Origin: Selaginella moellendorffii
Lineage: Eukaryota > Streptophyta > Lycopodiopsida > Selaginellales > Selaginellaceae
DNA length: 64,000 bases
Reading direction: 5' to 3'
Assembly: GCF_000143415.4 (NCBI RefSeq)
Contig: NW_003314266.1
Span: 2,502,512-2,566,511, forward strand
The notes below the pieces were generated by a model, which saw only the letters and a program-made list of their open reading frames with translations, did no database searches and was not told where the DNA came from. Below are positions 32,130 to 43,967 of this stretch, piece by piece (positions within the stretch are counted from its first letter, which is position 1; the number at the start of each line of letters is the position of its first letter). A program made the position numbers and the translations under genes.

Positions 32130-34082
32130 TCAAACCGATCCATTTCCACCCTCCTTTGACTCGGTTTGTATGTTCGCTACAGGCCCTCTGAACCAATGCC
32201 GAGCGTAAACGAGCCAGCTCGTCGCCACCAGGATCAAAACACCCCCCACGGCGACTGGTGCATAGTTGAGCGATGTCTCTGTGACCGGGTAAGCCACTGG
32301 CAAGCAGAACAAGACCGTGATTGTCGCCACCCATAAAACTGACACCCATCCCAGAACAAATCCAAAAGGCCCCAGGTTAAATGGCCCTGGAATGAAGCTC
32401 TTGGCCGCGATGGTAACGCGGAAAAATATCGGGAGGGCGTATGCAATGTAAAGGCCGATAGTTGCAATTGATACCATAGCTTGAAACGCAACGCTGCTTC
32501 CCAAGTACTGGAAAAAATATCAAAAACCATGTTGGTGAGTCGAGCAACGAGAAATAGTAGAGGATACTCACCGGAAGAGCCATGCAAAACGCAATCACGA
32601 CGGAAAGCCAGACCGCATTCAAGGGAACTTCACGCGAAGTCACAGTGTGCCAGAAGCTAGAGAGCGGCATGGCGCCATCCCTTGAGAAAGCATAGGCCAT
32701 CCTGCAATGAACGAGAGTTTGGAAAGAGAAAAAGAAAGAGAAAGAACTTTGTACCTTGAGTTGCTAGTTACAGAACTCATGCCACAGAAAAAAATGGCCA
32801 CGGCAACAATTCCAAGGCATACTATGCCTCCGGTTCCAGTGCCATATTTATCCTTGAAAATGGTGTAAAAGAGTTGGGCTACGGCATAACCTTTGGCGTC
32901 GTTGTTTGGATCGAGCAAGAACCCGATGTCGCTGATCGCGAAAGTGATTCCAAGAATGTAACCCCACCCAACGATGACGGATATGACGACGGCACTTATA
33001 ATTCCAAATGCACCGTTTTTGTCTGATGATCTCGTCTCCTCGGACTGCATGGGATGATGGTGAGGAGAATTACAAACCAGAAAGCCTAAAAAAAGTTACC
33101 ATATGAGCAGAGGCATCGTATCCAGTAAGTGTGTATTGGCTCATCAAAATTCCAAGAAGAAAAATATACGGATAGCTGTGAATACCTTCGTTGTTCACTG
33201 TGTTGAAATACTTGAAAACAAACTCAGGTCTCTGTGTCTGAGGAGCTAAAACAGGGATCAATATCATCAGCACAAAAACCCCTGCAAAAGAATGGCGTTT
33301 AAAAAGAGAACGGAAGAATAACGCTTGTCCCTTACCAATCAAGTTCCAGAACGCGGCAAAGGTACCGAAAAAAGAGAGGATATGAATTGGCAGGCTATTT
33401 ACAAGCCCGTGAAGAAACAAAATGCCTGCATGGAATCCTATTACGACGTACTTGGAGGCATAATAACCACCCCCATTTGCACCACCTGTGCCCAGGAGTA
33501 CCATCACTTGAAGGAGAGTGGCTAGAGAAAAGTCTATGCTTGTCGTCACGGCCCACTGAATTTGAAACTTTCAGCACGCTGGAAGAGAAGAAAAACGAGA
33601 GCCAGAAAGACATACCTGACCAACAATGTTGAACCTGGAAAGAAAGGAGAATGAGCGACACGTGAAAGTAAACGAAAGAGCTTACCAGCCAGTGATCCAT
33701 GCTGCAAACGGACCCCAGTTCTCGCCAGCTAAACTGAAGCTCCAGAAGTAGAGTCCTCCAGAGGTTGGGAACGCAGAGCATATCTCTGCCATCGAAAGAG
33801 CTACAATCGTCGTGAAGAAGCCAACAACGAGCCAGCCGTATACCATGGAGATCGGTCCCCCATAACTCAAGCCTGTGCTGTAGAGCGTTGTAATCCCTGT
33901 CAAGATCGAAACCACGGCAAAGGAGAACGCAAAATTCGAGACAACCCTGAAACCGAAGGAATCAGTACAAACCGGTTCTTTTCTTTATGTACTTACGAGA
34001 GTGAGCGCTTGAGTTCCTGCTTGTAGCCGAGCTCCGCCAAGCGCTTTTGACCGGAATCCATCAGAGGTTCTTCGGCGGACAT
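32130..34082 (-). CDS. BAT1-type amino-acid/GABA permease (APC family), 8 exons
   Basis: Exons 34082-33997, 33946-33686, 33634-33616 (19-nt micro-exon), 33555-33336, 33281-33100, 33044-32755, 32701-32572 and 32507-32130 give 521 aa, matching the plant BAT1/GABA permease family (about 516-520). Family marks: RLAELGYKQELKRSLS, ILTGITTLYSTGLSYGGP, MAEICSAFPTSGGLYFWS, WFNIVGQWAVT, QYTLTGYDASAHMSEETR, AYAFSRDGAMPLSSFWH, VAFQAMVSIATIGLYIAYAL and VAYPVTETSLNYAPVAVGG. About 12 transmembrane helices are expected. Arabidopsis BAT1 moves amino acids both ways across membranes; substrate here is inferred. It is divergent from the lipoxygenase at 34498, with 415 bp between the starts. Confidence 0.94.
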
Positions 34083-34497
34083 AGGAACAGCGTTCCGGGG
34101 CAAGAAAAAAACCCCAACGGGCACCGCACGGCTTTCGAGAAAGCGACTCTTTCCGGTCCCTTCTGTGTACTATTGAGCTTAGTATTATTAGGAGTCGAAT
34201 TGATTAGAACGTACCTCACTCCTTTATGGTCCGAAACAGTGACTTCATAGCTACCAAAGTCGGATCGGTCAGGTCACTGATCCTCGCGTCACCTTGCATG
34301 AGCTGTACCGATTTGATTCCTCCGTGAGAAAGAAAAATCTGCCTGTAACCTCAATCACATGATACTAATCAGTCCCACCTTCTTCACGTGTACGCCTCAA
34401 GCTGCGTATAAATCTGCAACCCCTTGCAGTCGAGGAAAACATTAGCTTACAACTTGCTTTCCTGCTTTTGTATAGTCTTGCATCTTGCTCTTCTAGT
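34083..34497. promoter_or_regulatory. Shared divergent promoter region, permease/lipoxygenase
   Basis: 415 bp separate the two starts. A G-box CACGTG (34385-34390) and TATAAA (34407-34412) lie 113 and 91 bp before the lipoxygenase ATG. The same elements at the same spacing recur before the second lipoxygenase. G-boxes often mediate jasmonate, ABA or light responses; that role here is inference. Confidence 0.6.
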
Positions 34498-37492
34498 ATG
34501 GCGCTTCTCGGAGGCATAGCTGGAGCCTTGTTCCAGGATAAAGGCTCGTCTAAGATCGTCTACAAAGGCGCTGTCCTCGTCCGGAAAACTAATGTCCTCG
34601 ATGTCACCAACGTTGGAGCTTCGGTGGTGGACGATACCGCAGATCTCCTTGGTCTTGGAGTGACACTGCAATTGATCAGTAAGTAAATGTTTGTCGCTGC
34701 CAAGAACATCCTCACCTTTGAGTATTGTACAGGTGCCAAGACAGGAAAGAAGAGCAATCCCGCAAACCTTGAGAAGTGGTTGTTTTCTGGAGGATTATTT
34801 GCTACGGACGATGTCAAATACACTGTGAAGTTTTCAGTGGACCCGGATTTCGGACTGCCTGGAGCATTTAGCATCACGAATAGTCATCCAAGTGAATTTT
34901 ACCTTGTCTCTTTGACTGTCGAGATGCCTGGAGGGGGGAAGATCGTTGAGTTCCCTTGCTATTCCTGGGTTTACAATTCGAACCTCTACAAAACTGACCG
35001 TCTGTTCTTCAGTAACCAGGTAGGCTCTGCGTGGTAAAGATCTCTGACTGTTGTATCCTTACGAATTCTTTCAGCTCTACCTGCCAAACGAGACACCGAC
35101 GGGCCTGACAAATGCTCGAAAGAGTGACTTGAAAGCCCTGCAAGGAGACGGAACGGGAATTAGACAAGACTGGGATCGGATTTACGACTACGATACTTAC
35201 AACGATCTGGGAAATCCACTCCTCAACATGAAAAGACCAACATTGGGCGGATCGACCGATCTTCCTTATCCCCGCAGGTGTCGCACCGGTCGAATTAACA
35301 TCAACGGAGGTCTGAATAAGAAAAAAAAGAAAGAAAGAAAGAAAGAAAGACACTAATTAATGATGTTTGCTGTGCAACAGTTGAAACTCTCACGTTGACC
35401 CCGCTAAATAAATTCTACATACCAAGCGACGAACGATTTGGCTCCGTGAAGAACAGTGACTTCCTGGCCGACGGTCTCAAGGCACTGACTCACAGCGTCC
35501 TTCCAGCTCTGGAAAGCATCATCACGTTTGACCAGACGTTTGATTCGCTCAAGGAGATAAAGGACCTGTATGACCATGGATTTGATATATCCGAGCTTGT
35601 CACCTCACCAGTAAGGGGGATGCAAACGCCACTCGAGTTCTTCAACGAGTTCACCGCAGACACCGGGAACACCAGCTACATGAAGTACCCACTTCCGCAA
35701 ATCTTAAAAGGTAATGCTCTTCAAATGCAAACTCGAAAAACAATGCATCTAACATCAGGCAACTACAGTGAATGAGAAGGGATGGATGACGGACGAAGAA
35801 TTTGCAAGACAAATGCTGTGTGGAGTGAATCCTATGATGATTCAATGTCTAAAGGTAAGTTCATGATACTCACAGCCATTAGCCAACTCTTGAGTTCAGG
35901 AATTTCCACCCATGAGCACTCTGGATCCTGAAAAATACGGACCATCAAAGTCAGCTATCACCGAGGAACACATTGGCAGTCAGCTAGAAGGCTCAACCGT
36001 ACAACAGGTTCGTTTTTTTCTTACGTACGAGTTCTAAGTTGACTCTCTAACCACGCAAATGCAAATGCAGGCAGTGAGTGACAAGAAACTGTTTATTCTC
36101 AGTTATCACGATGAGTTCATGCCTTACCTTGACAAGATCAACTCCCAGAGATCTTCTTACGCTTACGCATCCCGAGTTCTCCTGTTTTTGAAGTCGGATG
36201 GAACTCTCCGGCCTGTAGCCATCGAGCTCAGCACACCGTATTCTCAGAGAGTCTTCGTCCCACCGGCAGCTGGAACAACCGATTGGCTCTGGGAGCTCGC
36301 GAAAGCACACGCCGCCACGAACGATTCTGGATATCACCAGCTTGTCAGTCACTGGTAAGCCAAACATTTAGAGAAGAAACAAACAAACAAACCTCTCGTA
36401 TCTGTTGTGAAGGCTAAGGACACATGCTTGCATCGAGCCGTTCATCATCGCGACCCACAGGCAGCTGAGCAAGCTTCATCCTCTAAACCCGTTTCTGCAG
36501 CCACACTTCAAGCACACCATGTCAATCAACTCGCAAGCGCGGCAAAGCCTCATCAATGCAGCTGGAATCATCGAGCTAACTTTCACTCCAGGAAAATACT
36601 GCATGGAGATGAGCGCCGTGGTTTACAAAGGCTGGAGATTCGACGAGCAAGGCCTACCAGCAGATCTCATCAAAAGGTAACACAAACAAAACAAAACAAA
36701 TGCTGGCACTGACACCACTCATTAAAACTCGGTTCCAGAGGGATGGCTGTCCCAGACTCCACAGCAAAGCACGGACTCAAGCTTGCGATCGAGGACTATC
36801 CATATGCCGCAGATGGTCTCGAAATCTGGGACGCTCTGGAAAAATGGACGTCCAGTTATCTCGACGCTTGCTACAACGACGACGAAGCAGTAGCAAGCGA
36901 TGCAGAGCTCCAGGCCTGGTGGAACGAAGTAATCAAGAAAGGCCATGCAGACAAGAAGGACGAGCCATGGTGGATCAAGCTGGACAGCAAGAAAAACCTG
37001 GCTCTAGCGCTCACCACTATAATCTGGGTAGCGTCGGCCCATCACGCAGCCGTGAACTTTGGCCAGTATGCATACGCTGGCTACATGCCCAACCATCCCA
37101 CCGCCACTCACAAGGCAATCCCGGCTGAGAACTCGGACGAACACAAGAAGCTGCTGGCAAACCCTGAGAAATTCTTCCTCGAGTCGGTCTCGAGGAAGCT
37201 GGAAGCGATCCTCGTCATGCTCACGCTCGAGATCCTATCCACTCACGCGTCGGACGAGGAGTACCTGGGGCAGCGTGCCATCGCGAACTGGACGGATAAT
37301 CCCAAGGCCAAGGCCGCCTTCCAGAATTTCACCGCCGCGATGAAGAATGTGGAGGGCATCGTGGCGCGCCGCAACGCCGATCCATCGCTCAAGAACAGAT
37401 TGGGGCCCGTGCATGTCGCATACACGCTGCTCTCGCCGGCATCGGAGAAAGGGATCACTGGCAAAGGCGTGCCCAACAGCATTTCCATCTGA
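34498..37492 (+). CDS. LOX: Lipoxygenase, copy 1, 9 exons
   Basis: Exons 34498-34678, 34733-35019, 35075-35309, 35381-35710, 35769-35854, 35900-36007, 36071-36354, 36413-36676 and 36739-37492 give 842 aa. There is no transit peptide, so a cytosolic enzyme that adds O2 to linoleic or linolenic acid is likely. The N-terminal ~155 residues form the PLAT/LH2 beta-barrel. The catalytic domain shows [12 protein letters not shown] (two iron His, H-x4-H), [55 protein letters not shown] (third His and the Asn) and the C-terminal GVPNSISI with the iron-binding Ile. Position 9 or 13 oxygenation cannot be decided by eye. It has THRQLS where copy 2 has TNRQLS, the commoner form. Intron 3 holds a (GAAA)n tract near 35320-35350. 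Confidence 0.96.
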
Positions 37493-38699
37493 GCTATGAA
37501 CCCTAAAGAAGAGGAAAGGTCAATAATAAGATTATTCGGATATAGTGGAGCGTTTAACCGAAATATTGAGTATATATTGTTTTAAATATATTTATAATTA
37601 ATAAATATATTAATCTTAGAATAAAATAATGTGTCAAAGTGAATAAATTCAATCAATTGTAGGTAAATTGGCAAGAGTGATTATGATTCTTTTAAGGTAG
37701 TTAAATGCCTCATCATCTAATTAGTGACATGTATGAATAGATTAATTAGATTCCTAATGTCCCTATTTACTATCTAGTGAAACCACAACCAAGGGAATGA
37801 ACTTGGAAAAATCAGTGGGAAAGAAGACCTTATTGAGCTAAGAATGGGAATTTTTATATTTAACCTCTAAAATACCATTTCAACATGCTTGAAATTGGGA
37901 AAGAGTATGGGGGCTAGTGACAAAGGGAAGGATCAATGGAATGAGAGTTTAGTTATGTGTAGTTTAAATCCACACCATTTACTCTATGAATGCATGCTCC
38001 CAATCCTTAGTGGTTGTGAATTCTAGATCTTATCAATGATCCCCAACCTTGTCTTTCCTATGTGATTGTGCCTATTAATGTGAAGGACTTGAGTCAGTTG
38101 TGAAATTGGCATTTATTTCTCAAAAATATAAAAAGCCCTTAAACAGTCTTGAATCCCATGATGTGGTGAACTAAAGAGTGTACACTGTTTGGTAATAGTG
38201 ACACTATTGCTGCCTAGAAGCCTTCTCCTTGATGCTATATGGTTAATCCCTTCCAATTGGTGTTGTCATCTTTGTCAACAGGGTTTTTATGTTATTGAAA
38301 TGTGTATTGAACAATAAATTTATATGCCTTCATCATTATTTGAGATTAGTAAAGAATGTTGAAGATCATTACAAATACTTTTTCTTTACTATCACTCTTA
38401 TTTAGCCTTTATAAAACTATAGTGTCTAGTTTCTATATGATTGAAACCAGAAAAGAGCATTATTATATATGGGTGGGGAGGTAAGTCAATATCCATTATA
38501 GCCCAAGTGGTTGAAGTTTTCAATGGACTTAGGGAAATACACATTTTATTGTTAGACAAGTGCTGCCAAAGCTGTAGTGGTGGTTTCAATGTCCATTCAT
38601 CTTCACTAGCCTCATTTTCATGCTAAAGAAGGGCTATAAAGTTTGTTCCTTGGTAATCTTTCCTTCATCTCCTCTCTTTATAAGTGTGTCAAGTTAGGA

Positions 38700-39130
38700 T
38701 GCTAATGAGATAATCAATTGAGACCAAACTTTTGAGATTGTTGCTTGAGCTGAGGGGTTTTTGTTATCGAACATCCTAGCACAGCGAGCCTTTCAAATCT
38801 CCACAAAAGTACATCCTCTAAAGACATCAAATAACTTTTGGTACAGATGCATGATGTGTGTGCTTATTTAGTTGAGCTGATCAAAGTGTGGATTCTCACT
38901 AAGTCTCCATTTCTAAGCATCCAAGTGTTTTATCTTTCCTTGGATGAAGCAACCCAAAATGTTGATTTATAGATTATAATTGCACCATCTTGAGAGGATT
39001 GTTTGAGAATTACCATGAAGCCTTCCCACACATCTTATGCTACTGAACATTCCATAGGATATGGCATTGTGTCTTCATTGCTCCACAGTGTGCAAGTTGT
39101 GTCTAAGAGGTGGATTGCCAAGAGTGAGAG
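38700..39130 (-). pseudogene. LINE 3' coding relic, minus strand
   Basis: The minus strand near 39060-38940 reads MECSVA, stop, DVWEGFMVILK, and near 38820-38780 FVEI, stop, KARCARMFD. This parallels the plus-strand LINE relic at 54000-54300 (WECDLVKEVWR, stop, ILKVF; VEEIWEARNSLCFD). Both fit the C-terminal part of plant L1-like LINE ORF2. Confidence 0.5.
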
Positions 39131-40208
39131 GAGACACTCCTACTGGGTGGGCCACATAAAGTATTGGGTCTTGGTAGATTAGTGACCTTTCTAGATTTTA
39201 TTCACACATTGTAAGTAGTTCTGGGAGTGAATATGTTGTACTCTCACTTGATAAATGTGGATTGCACTGGGGTACAAGCTACTCCTCATCTGAGTTTAGT
39301 CTTGTATTAAAAGAAGCCTTTGCATATGTCCCTCAATTGCCACTTTGCGAGATCCCATTTTAGTTTATTTGATATCTATTAGCGAAACTAGTAAAGTCGA
39401 GTGTATTGTCTCTCTAATACAGCTAGGTTTACATTTGTTGTCTTTTCCTCCATTTAAATAAATTCAATAGTCATTAGCTCTATCTGGCTAGTGAAATGAT
39501 GAAGATATCAACCATACTCTTAAACTGACCTCTAAAAAGGATATGTAAATAGTTATGTTAGGGTCATAAGTTGGGTACATCCAATGGCTTTAAACCAACT
39601 AGCACAAAGTGCCATTTCACACTATTTCTTATAACATTTTACTAACCATCTATTCTTAAGTTTGGATGATTGTGTCCCATATACAATCATTCAAGATGGT
39701 GTCTACCATGCCACTAGTAACTTTTGCAATAATGCAGCTACCACACTACTAACAACCTTTGTAGTCAGCATATCTACCCTTGTTAGGCACCAGCTTTGAC
39801 CACATAGTCAACATCGGTCAAAAGGAGGCTCAAGGGTATATTAAAACATGTTAAGGTAAAAAACTTAACCTACCCTAGGGCTCATAATGGAGTGGTAGCA
39901 CAGTGGAGCTTTTGAGGTAGCTCAAAGGTGGTTGGGTGGTGAGGAACCTTAAGAGGAGGCATAGTATAATCTAAGAAGGTTCTCTGTCTTTTTGCACTGA
40001 ATCATAACATTGGTATTAAAGCCTAATTCAATTCTCATGGTAACAAGTGGGGTAAGAATATTCTACAAGAATATTCAACATGGTGGATCTAGAGGAACGT
40101 AGTGGATCTAGAGGGAGAACCAAAGTTTGGTAGACCTTAAGAGAAGGACCATAGTGACTGGATGGTGGCCTAAATATGATCACGGACGATCATTCCCTAG
40201 TGAGGGAA

Positions 40209-40320
40209 GGATTGTTAGGTATTAGATCAGGATAATAAGATAAAAAAAGGGCCTCATAATCAAATGATTACCCCTTTAGCCAATTAGCTTAGGGTGTAAG
40301 GGATAAAATCCTAACAATCC
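40209..40320. repeat. Short element with 11-bp perfect terminal inverted repeats
   Basis: GGATTGTTAGG at 40209-40219 pairs with CCTAACAATCC at 40310-40320. A related sequence (gcccctttttccaattaatt, then ggggagagagataaga) recurs at about 40470-40550. An iMet-type PBS-like ttggtattaaagcct lies near 40010. This may be a decayed TRIM or small LTR element; identity unsure. Confidence 0.4.
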
Positions 40321-42843
40321 CGCCATGAGTAGCTTCAAAAGCTAAAAGGGCAATTCCCCCAATACCACTATAACCTCATGAGCATCAGTGTAATGCATGT
40401 GATTATGAGATGAGATTTGGATATACTGTCATCGTGGATTCTTAGAACCTTGGGAGATAAATGGGGATAAAATAGCTACTAAGGGCTCTCTCATCAAGCA
40501 ATTGCCCCTTTTTCCAATTAATTTAAGGGGAGAGAGATAAGATGCGCTACAATCAATCCTAATAGACACAACTTCCCCACCACCACTAGTATTAGTAAAT
40601 ACCTCGCCACCAATAAATACAGCCTCAATAACAGTAGCATCAAGACTAACATAAGCTTTTACCTTAGCATCCACCTTATTATTATGCTCTTTATGGCCTT
40701 CTTCAGTATGACTAGTAGCAACTTCATTGGTTACTTAAGATCAATCTCCACTCAATTAAGGTTGCTTTTTCCTAGAGACTAGAACTATTGAGGCTCGCCT
40801 TGACACTTCCTCTAAAATAAAAAATAAAAAATTAAAATATCTAACTTATAAAGCAAAATTTACTTATGGCATTATAAGTTTAAGTCCCTTCTTGGTCAAA
40901 CTTAATTTATATATGCTCTCACAAGAAAAGTTTGTAAATAAAAAAGTGTAAAATAGATTGTAAACTACAAGAAATGCAAAGAAAAATAATGAAAGTCACT
41001 GAGAAAAGTTGGTTTGCCAATCTTATTCTACCTCTCTAAAATTCAGAAAACAAAAATTCTTAAGACCGAGAAGGAAAAAAAAAAAACTACAATAACATAG
41101 AAGAGGTCAATTTGGGCAAGAATTGACATCTTTCACCCTTCATTTTTTACAAGAAAATTGTTATCAAATTCTTAAAATCAAGAAAAAAATATCATAATAT
41201 TTTTTAAGATGATGATTTCACAAGAACTTATGTTTTTGTCTCTCCCTATTTTCTAAATTATAAAAACCTCACCCCTAGCAGTAAGAAAAAAAACCAAGAC
41301 AGCTTGCCTCTAAGAAAAATGAAGTTAGGGAAATGTTAGTTCACATGTGAAACCCCTTCAACAAGGAAAAAAAAAATAATGAGGTAAATATAGATAAAAG
41401 AATGAAAAAACATAAAAAATAGAATGTTAGAAGATGTTGTTTCACACAAAAATCAATATCTCCATCCCTCTTATTGTTCAGAAAAAAAAAACCAAAAATC
41501 AAGAAAAAAAACTTCTAATAAAAGAAAAAAGATGAGGAAATATTAATTTATGCACGAACCAACCTCTCCTTTGCCAATCTCTCATCTCACAAAAGAAAAT
41601 GATCACAAGTTGTAAACTATAAATTACTAATAAGTTGGGAGTAATAGATGAAAAGTAGTAGTTAAAGAGATTGAGGAAAAGCCTAAAATATATCTTGGAT
41701 TTTTAGTGTTTTGAAAAGTGTTTAGTAATCTGATTGAAAAGCATCTTGAAGTGCATTGTATAATTGAAATGTTCTTTACTCAAACCTTAGCTGTAAAACT
41801 CTAAAAATAAATAATCACGATCAATGGTCATGATTTTTATTCTCTTGAATGGCGATTGTTTTCTAGATTCTAGAGACTTTAATTTTGCAAATAGTAGGAT
41901 ATATTTATTGGACAAATCCTTTATAAATAAAGATTTAATGTGTTCTTTACAAGGACATGATCATTCAATGCTTTAGATATTAAGATATTATTCTAGTATG
42001 ATGCTAGAAACTACATTACTTTGAATAGAATGTTGTTTGCAACAATGCAACACGTTGAGAAGATAACTTCTTACTTGCCTATAATTTAAGTTAGTCCCTT
42101 AATTTTGTTATTATTTTGTGATTTTGAAGATCAAAGTTGTATTGCCATCCAACTTAGAATTCAAACCAGCAAAAAACTTTTAAGGAGAGTCTTACTATAA
42201 AAGTACTTATGGAAAGGGGGTTTGCTTGTGAGCTAAATCCTAAAAGCACTCTTAGAAGTGTCATCTAGAACCATCTATTTAGTGGTATTCACATCCATTC
42301 ACAAGTACCTACCACCCTTTGTTTCCATAAAAAAAAGCCAAAGTTGTGCTTTTTTTTAAACATTTTTTACTTCACTTTTATTGCAAGTTTTACTTTCAAC
42401 CATAAAAAGCTTTTTATGATAAAAAATCTTCAATATGAGAGTAAAGATATAATATTGCTTCGATTGCTAAAATGTCACCCCAAGCATAAATAACAGCATG
42501 TTTCAACATATTATAGAGAAGATCAGTCAGAAGAGTAATTATCTCTAAGAAATCCTTCATAAATCATAAAAAAAAACTCCAATCATATTAAAAAAAACTA
42601 TGGAGATTATGTATTATCAAAGGTAAATGTTAGTCACTCATAACTTGGATTTTTTCAGGATCAAGCCACACATCATACACTGAAATCAAATGTTTAAGAT
42701 ATCCAATCTCTAAGAAAAACTTGTATTTAAATAACTTCAAATAAAGTTTATTATCCATATATAACTCTTTGCATATATATTTTATGTTCCTCCATTGTAG
42801 AGTTGAATATTAGGATATTATCATGCAATCTTCCTTAAGTAAG

Positions 42844-43776
42844 TGTTGTGAATGTGACTTTGGGTATTGAAAGATACTTGTCGACCAGTCTTTACGGGCA
42901 CTCTTTCCTTATTACCACGACGGCAAAAGGTCGGTATTGCTGGTTCCCTTTATTGGCCCCTCTTATCCAAGTGTTAGTAAACTGGACTTAGCATCTGTAC
43001 TTAGCCGGATGAGCATAAGGACGGAATTCCTAAGTGTCTATTTGGCCAAACATACTTGGCCCGGCTTTTGAATTCTCTTTTGCTCTGTCTTGCACTGGCT
43101 TGGCAAGAACCCTCGCGTATTGAGACTAGTCCCTTAATATCGCCAGATGATAGCTTACCATGTCTGCCAAACACCTTCGCTATCACACCCTTTGTGTTAG
43201 TCTCATTTCGGTCCTAAGTGCTATTTATGGAAAGTGTCTAAATTCACTCATTTGGCATGTCTACAGAATGCAGAGGTCGGCCTGAACACAATGGTGTTCA
43301 TCCCATGTCCAAATTCGCAATCTAAGGCTATTCCATATTTAGTAAGTTTCGAACTTGTCCCAGAGACTAACTCCTGGTACTAAGGGTGGCTTGGGGTGAA
43401 AGCCCAAAGCGTGTGTTCCTCGAGGGGGGGGGGGGGGGGGGGGGGGGCTAATGGGGGGTTCCACATGTATAGTAGGGATAGTGGTTGGAATGCATATCCG
43501 ACCACTTGAGACATTAGTTTGGTTCCCGCTGGGCTATGTCGCTCCTTGTTCTGCATTCAGCTTTGGTCTAAGCCCAAGCTCCATGCTGCTCTAGACGGTG
43601 GAGTACCCTCCTCCTCGTGTTAGGCCACCGGTATGCCAAAATTGTGCCAGACTCCGTCTGACACCATTTTGCGTGCAGGTGTTAGATACGAGGAGCTGGT
43701 GCTCGTGGGATTGTACTGGACCCTCGTTCGTAGTGCAACGGGCTTGGAGTTCGGCTCCAAATTCAGGTGCGTTACA
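42844..43776 (+). repeat. 5' LTR of the chromovirus
   Basis: 933 bp. It contains a 24-G homopolymer at 43424-43447 that is only 10 Gs in the other LTR (49869-49878). Confidence 0.95.
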
Positions 43777-43967
43777 TTTGGTATCAAAGGAATTGTCTTA
43801 GTGATTCCTATCCAACTTTTGTCGGATTTTCTGACTCAAGTTGTATACGCAGAGACTTTTCTAGTAGATCCGAAGCGACTTGTGTAGGATTAGTTGGATA
43901 GCACCATTCGGTAAGAATGTTGTATGCATGTTCAATTACTGATAGAGGCATGCATGCAGCTAGCAGG

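Larger units (their letters stand above)
37493..42843. other. Long AT-rich repeat-derived region
   Basis: No intact gene is seen in 5.3 kb. It contains a LINE relic (38700-39130, minus), a short element-like inverted repeat (40209-40320) and poly-A/T tracts at 41060-41560. Near the right end there is minus-strand DNA that resembles retroelement RT (about 42600-42843). Confidence 0.6.

Noticed and set aside
36407-37128. Plus-strand frames overlapping lipoxygenase exons 8-9
   Set aside because: Shadow frames; the true frame has the iron-ligand motifs and matching splice phases.
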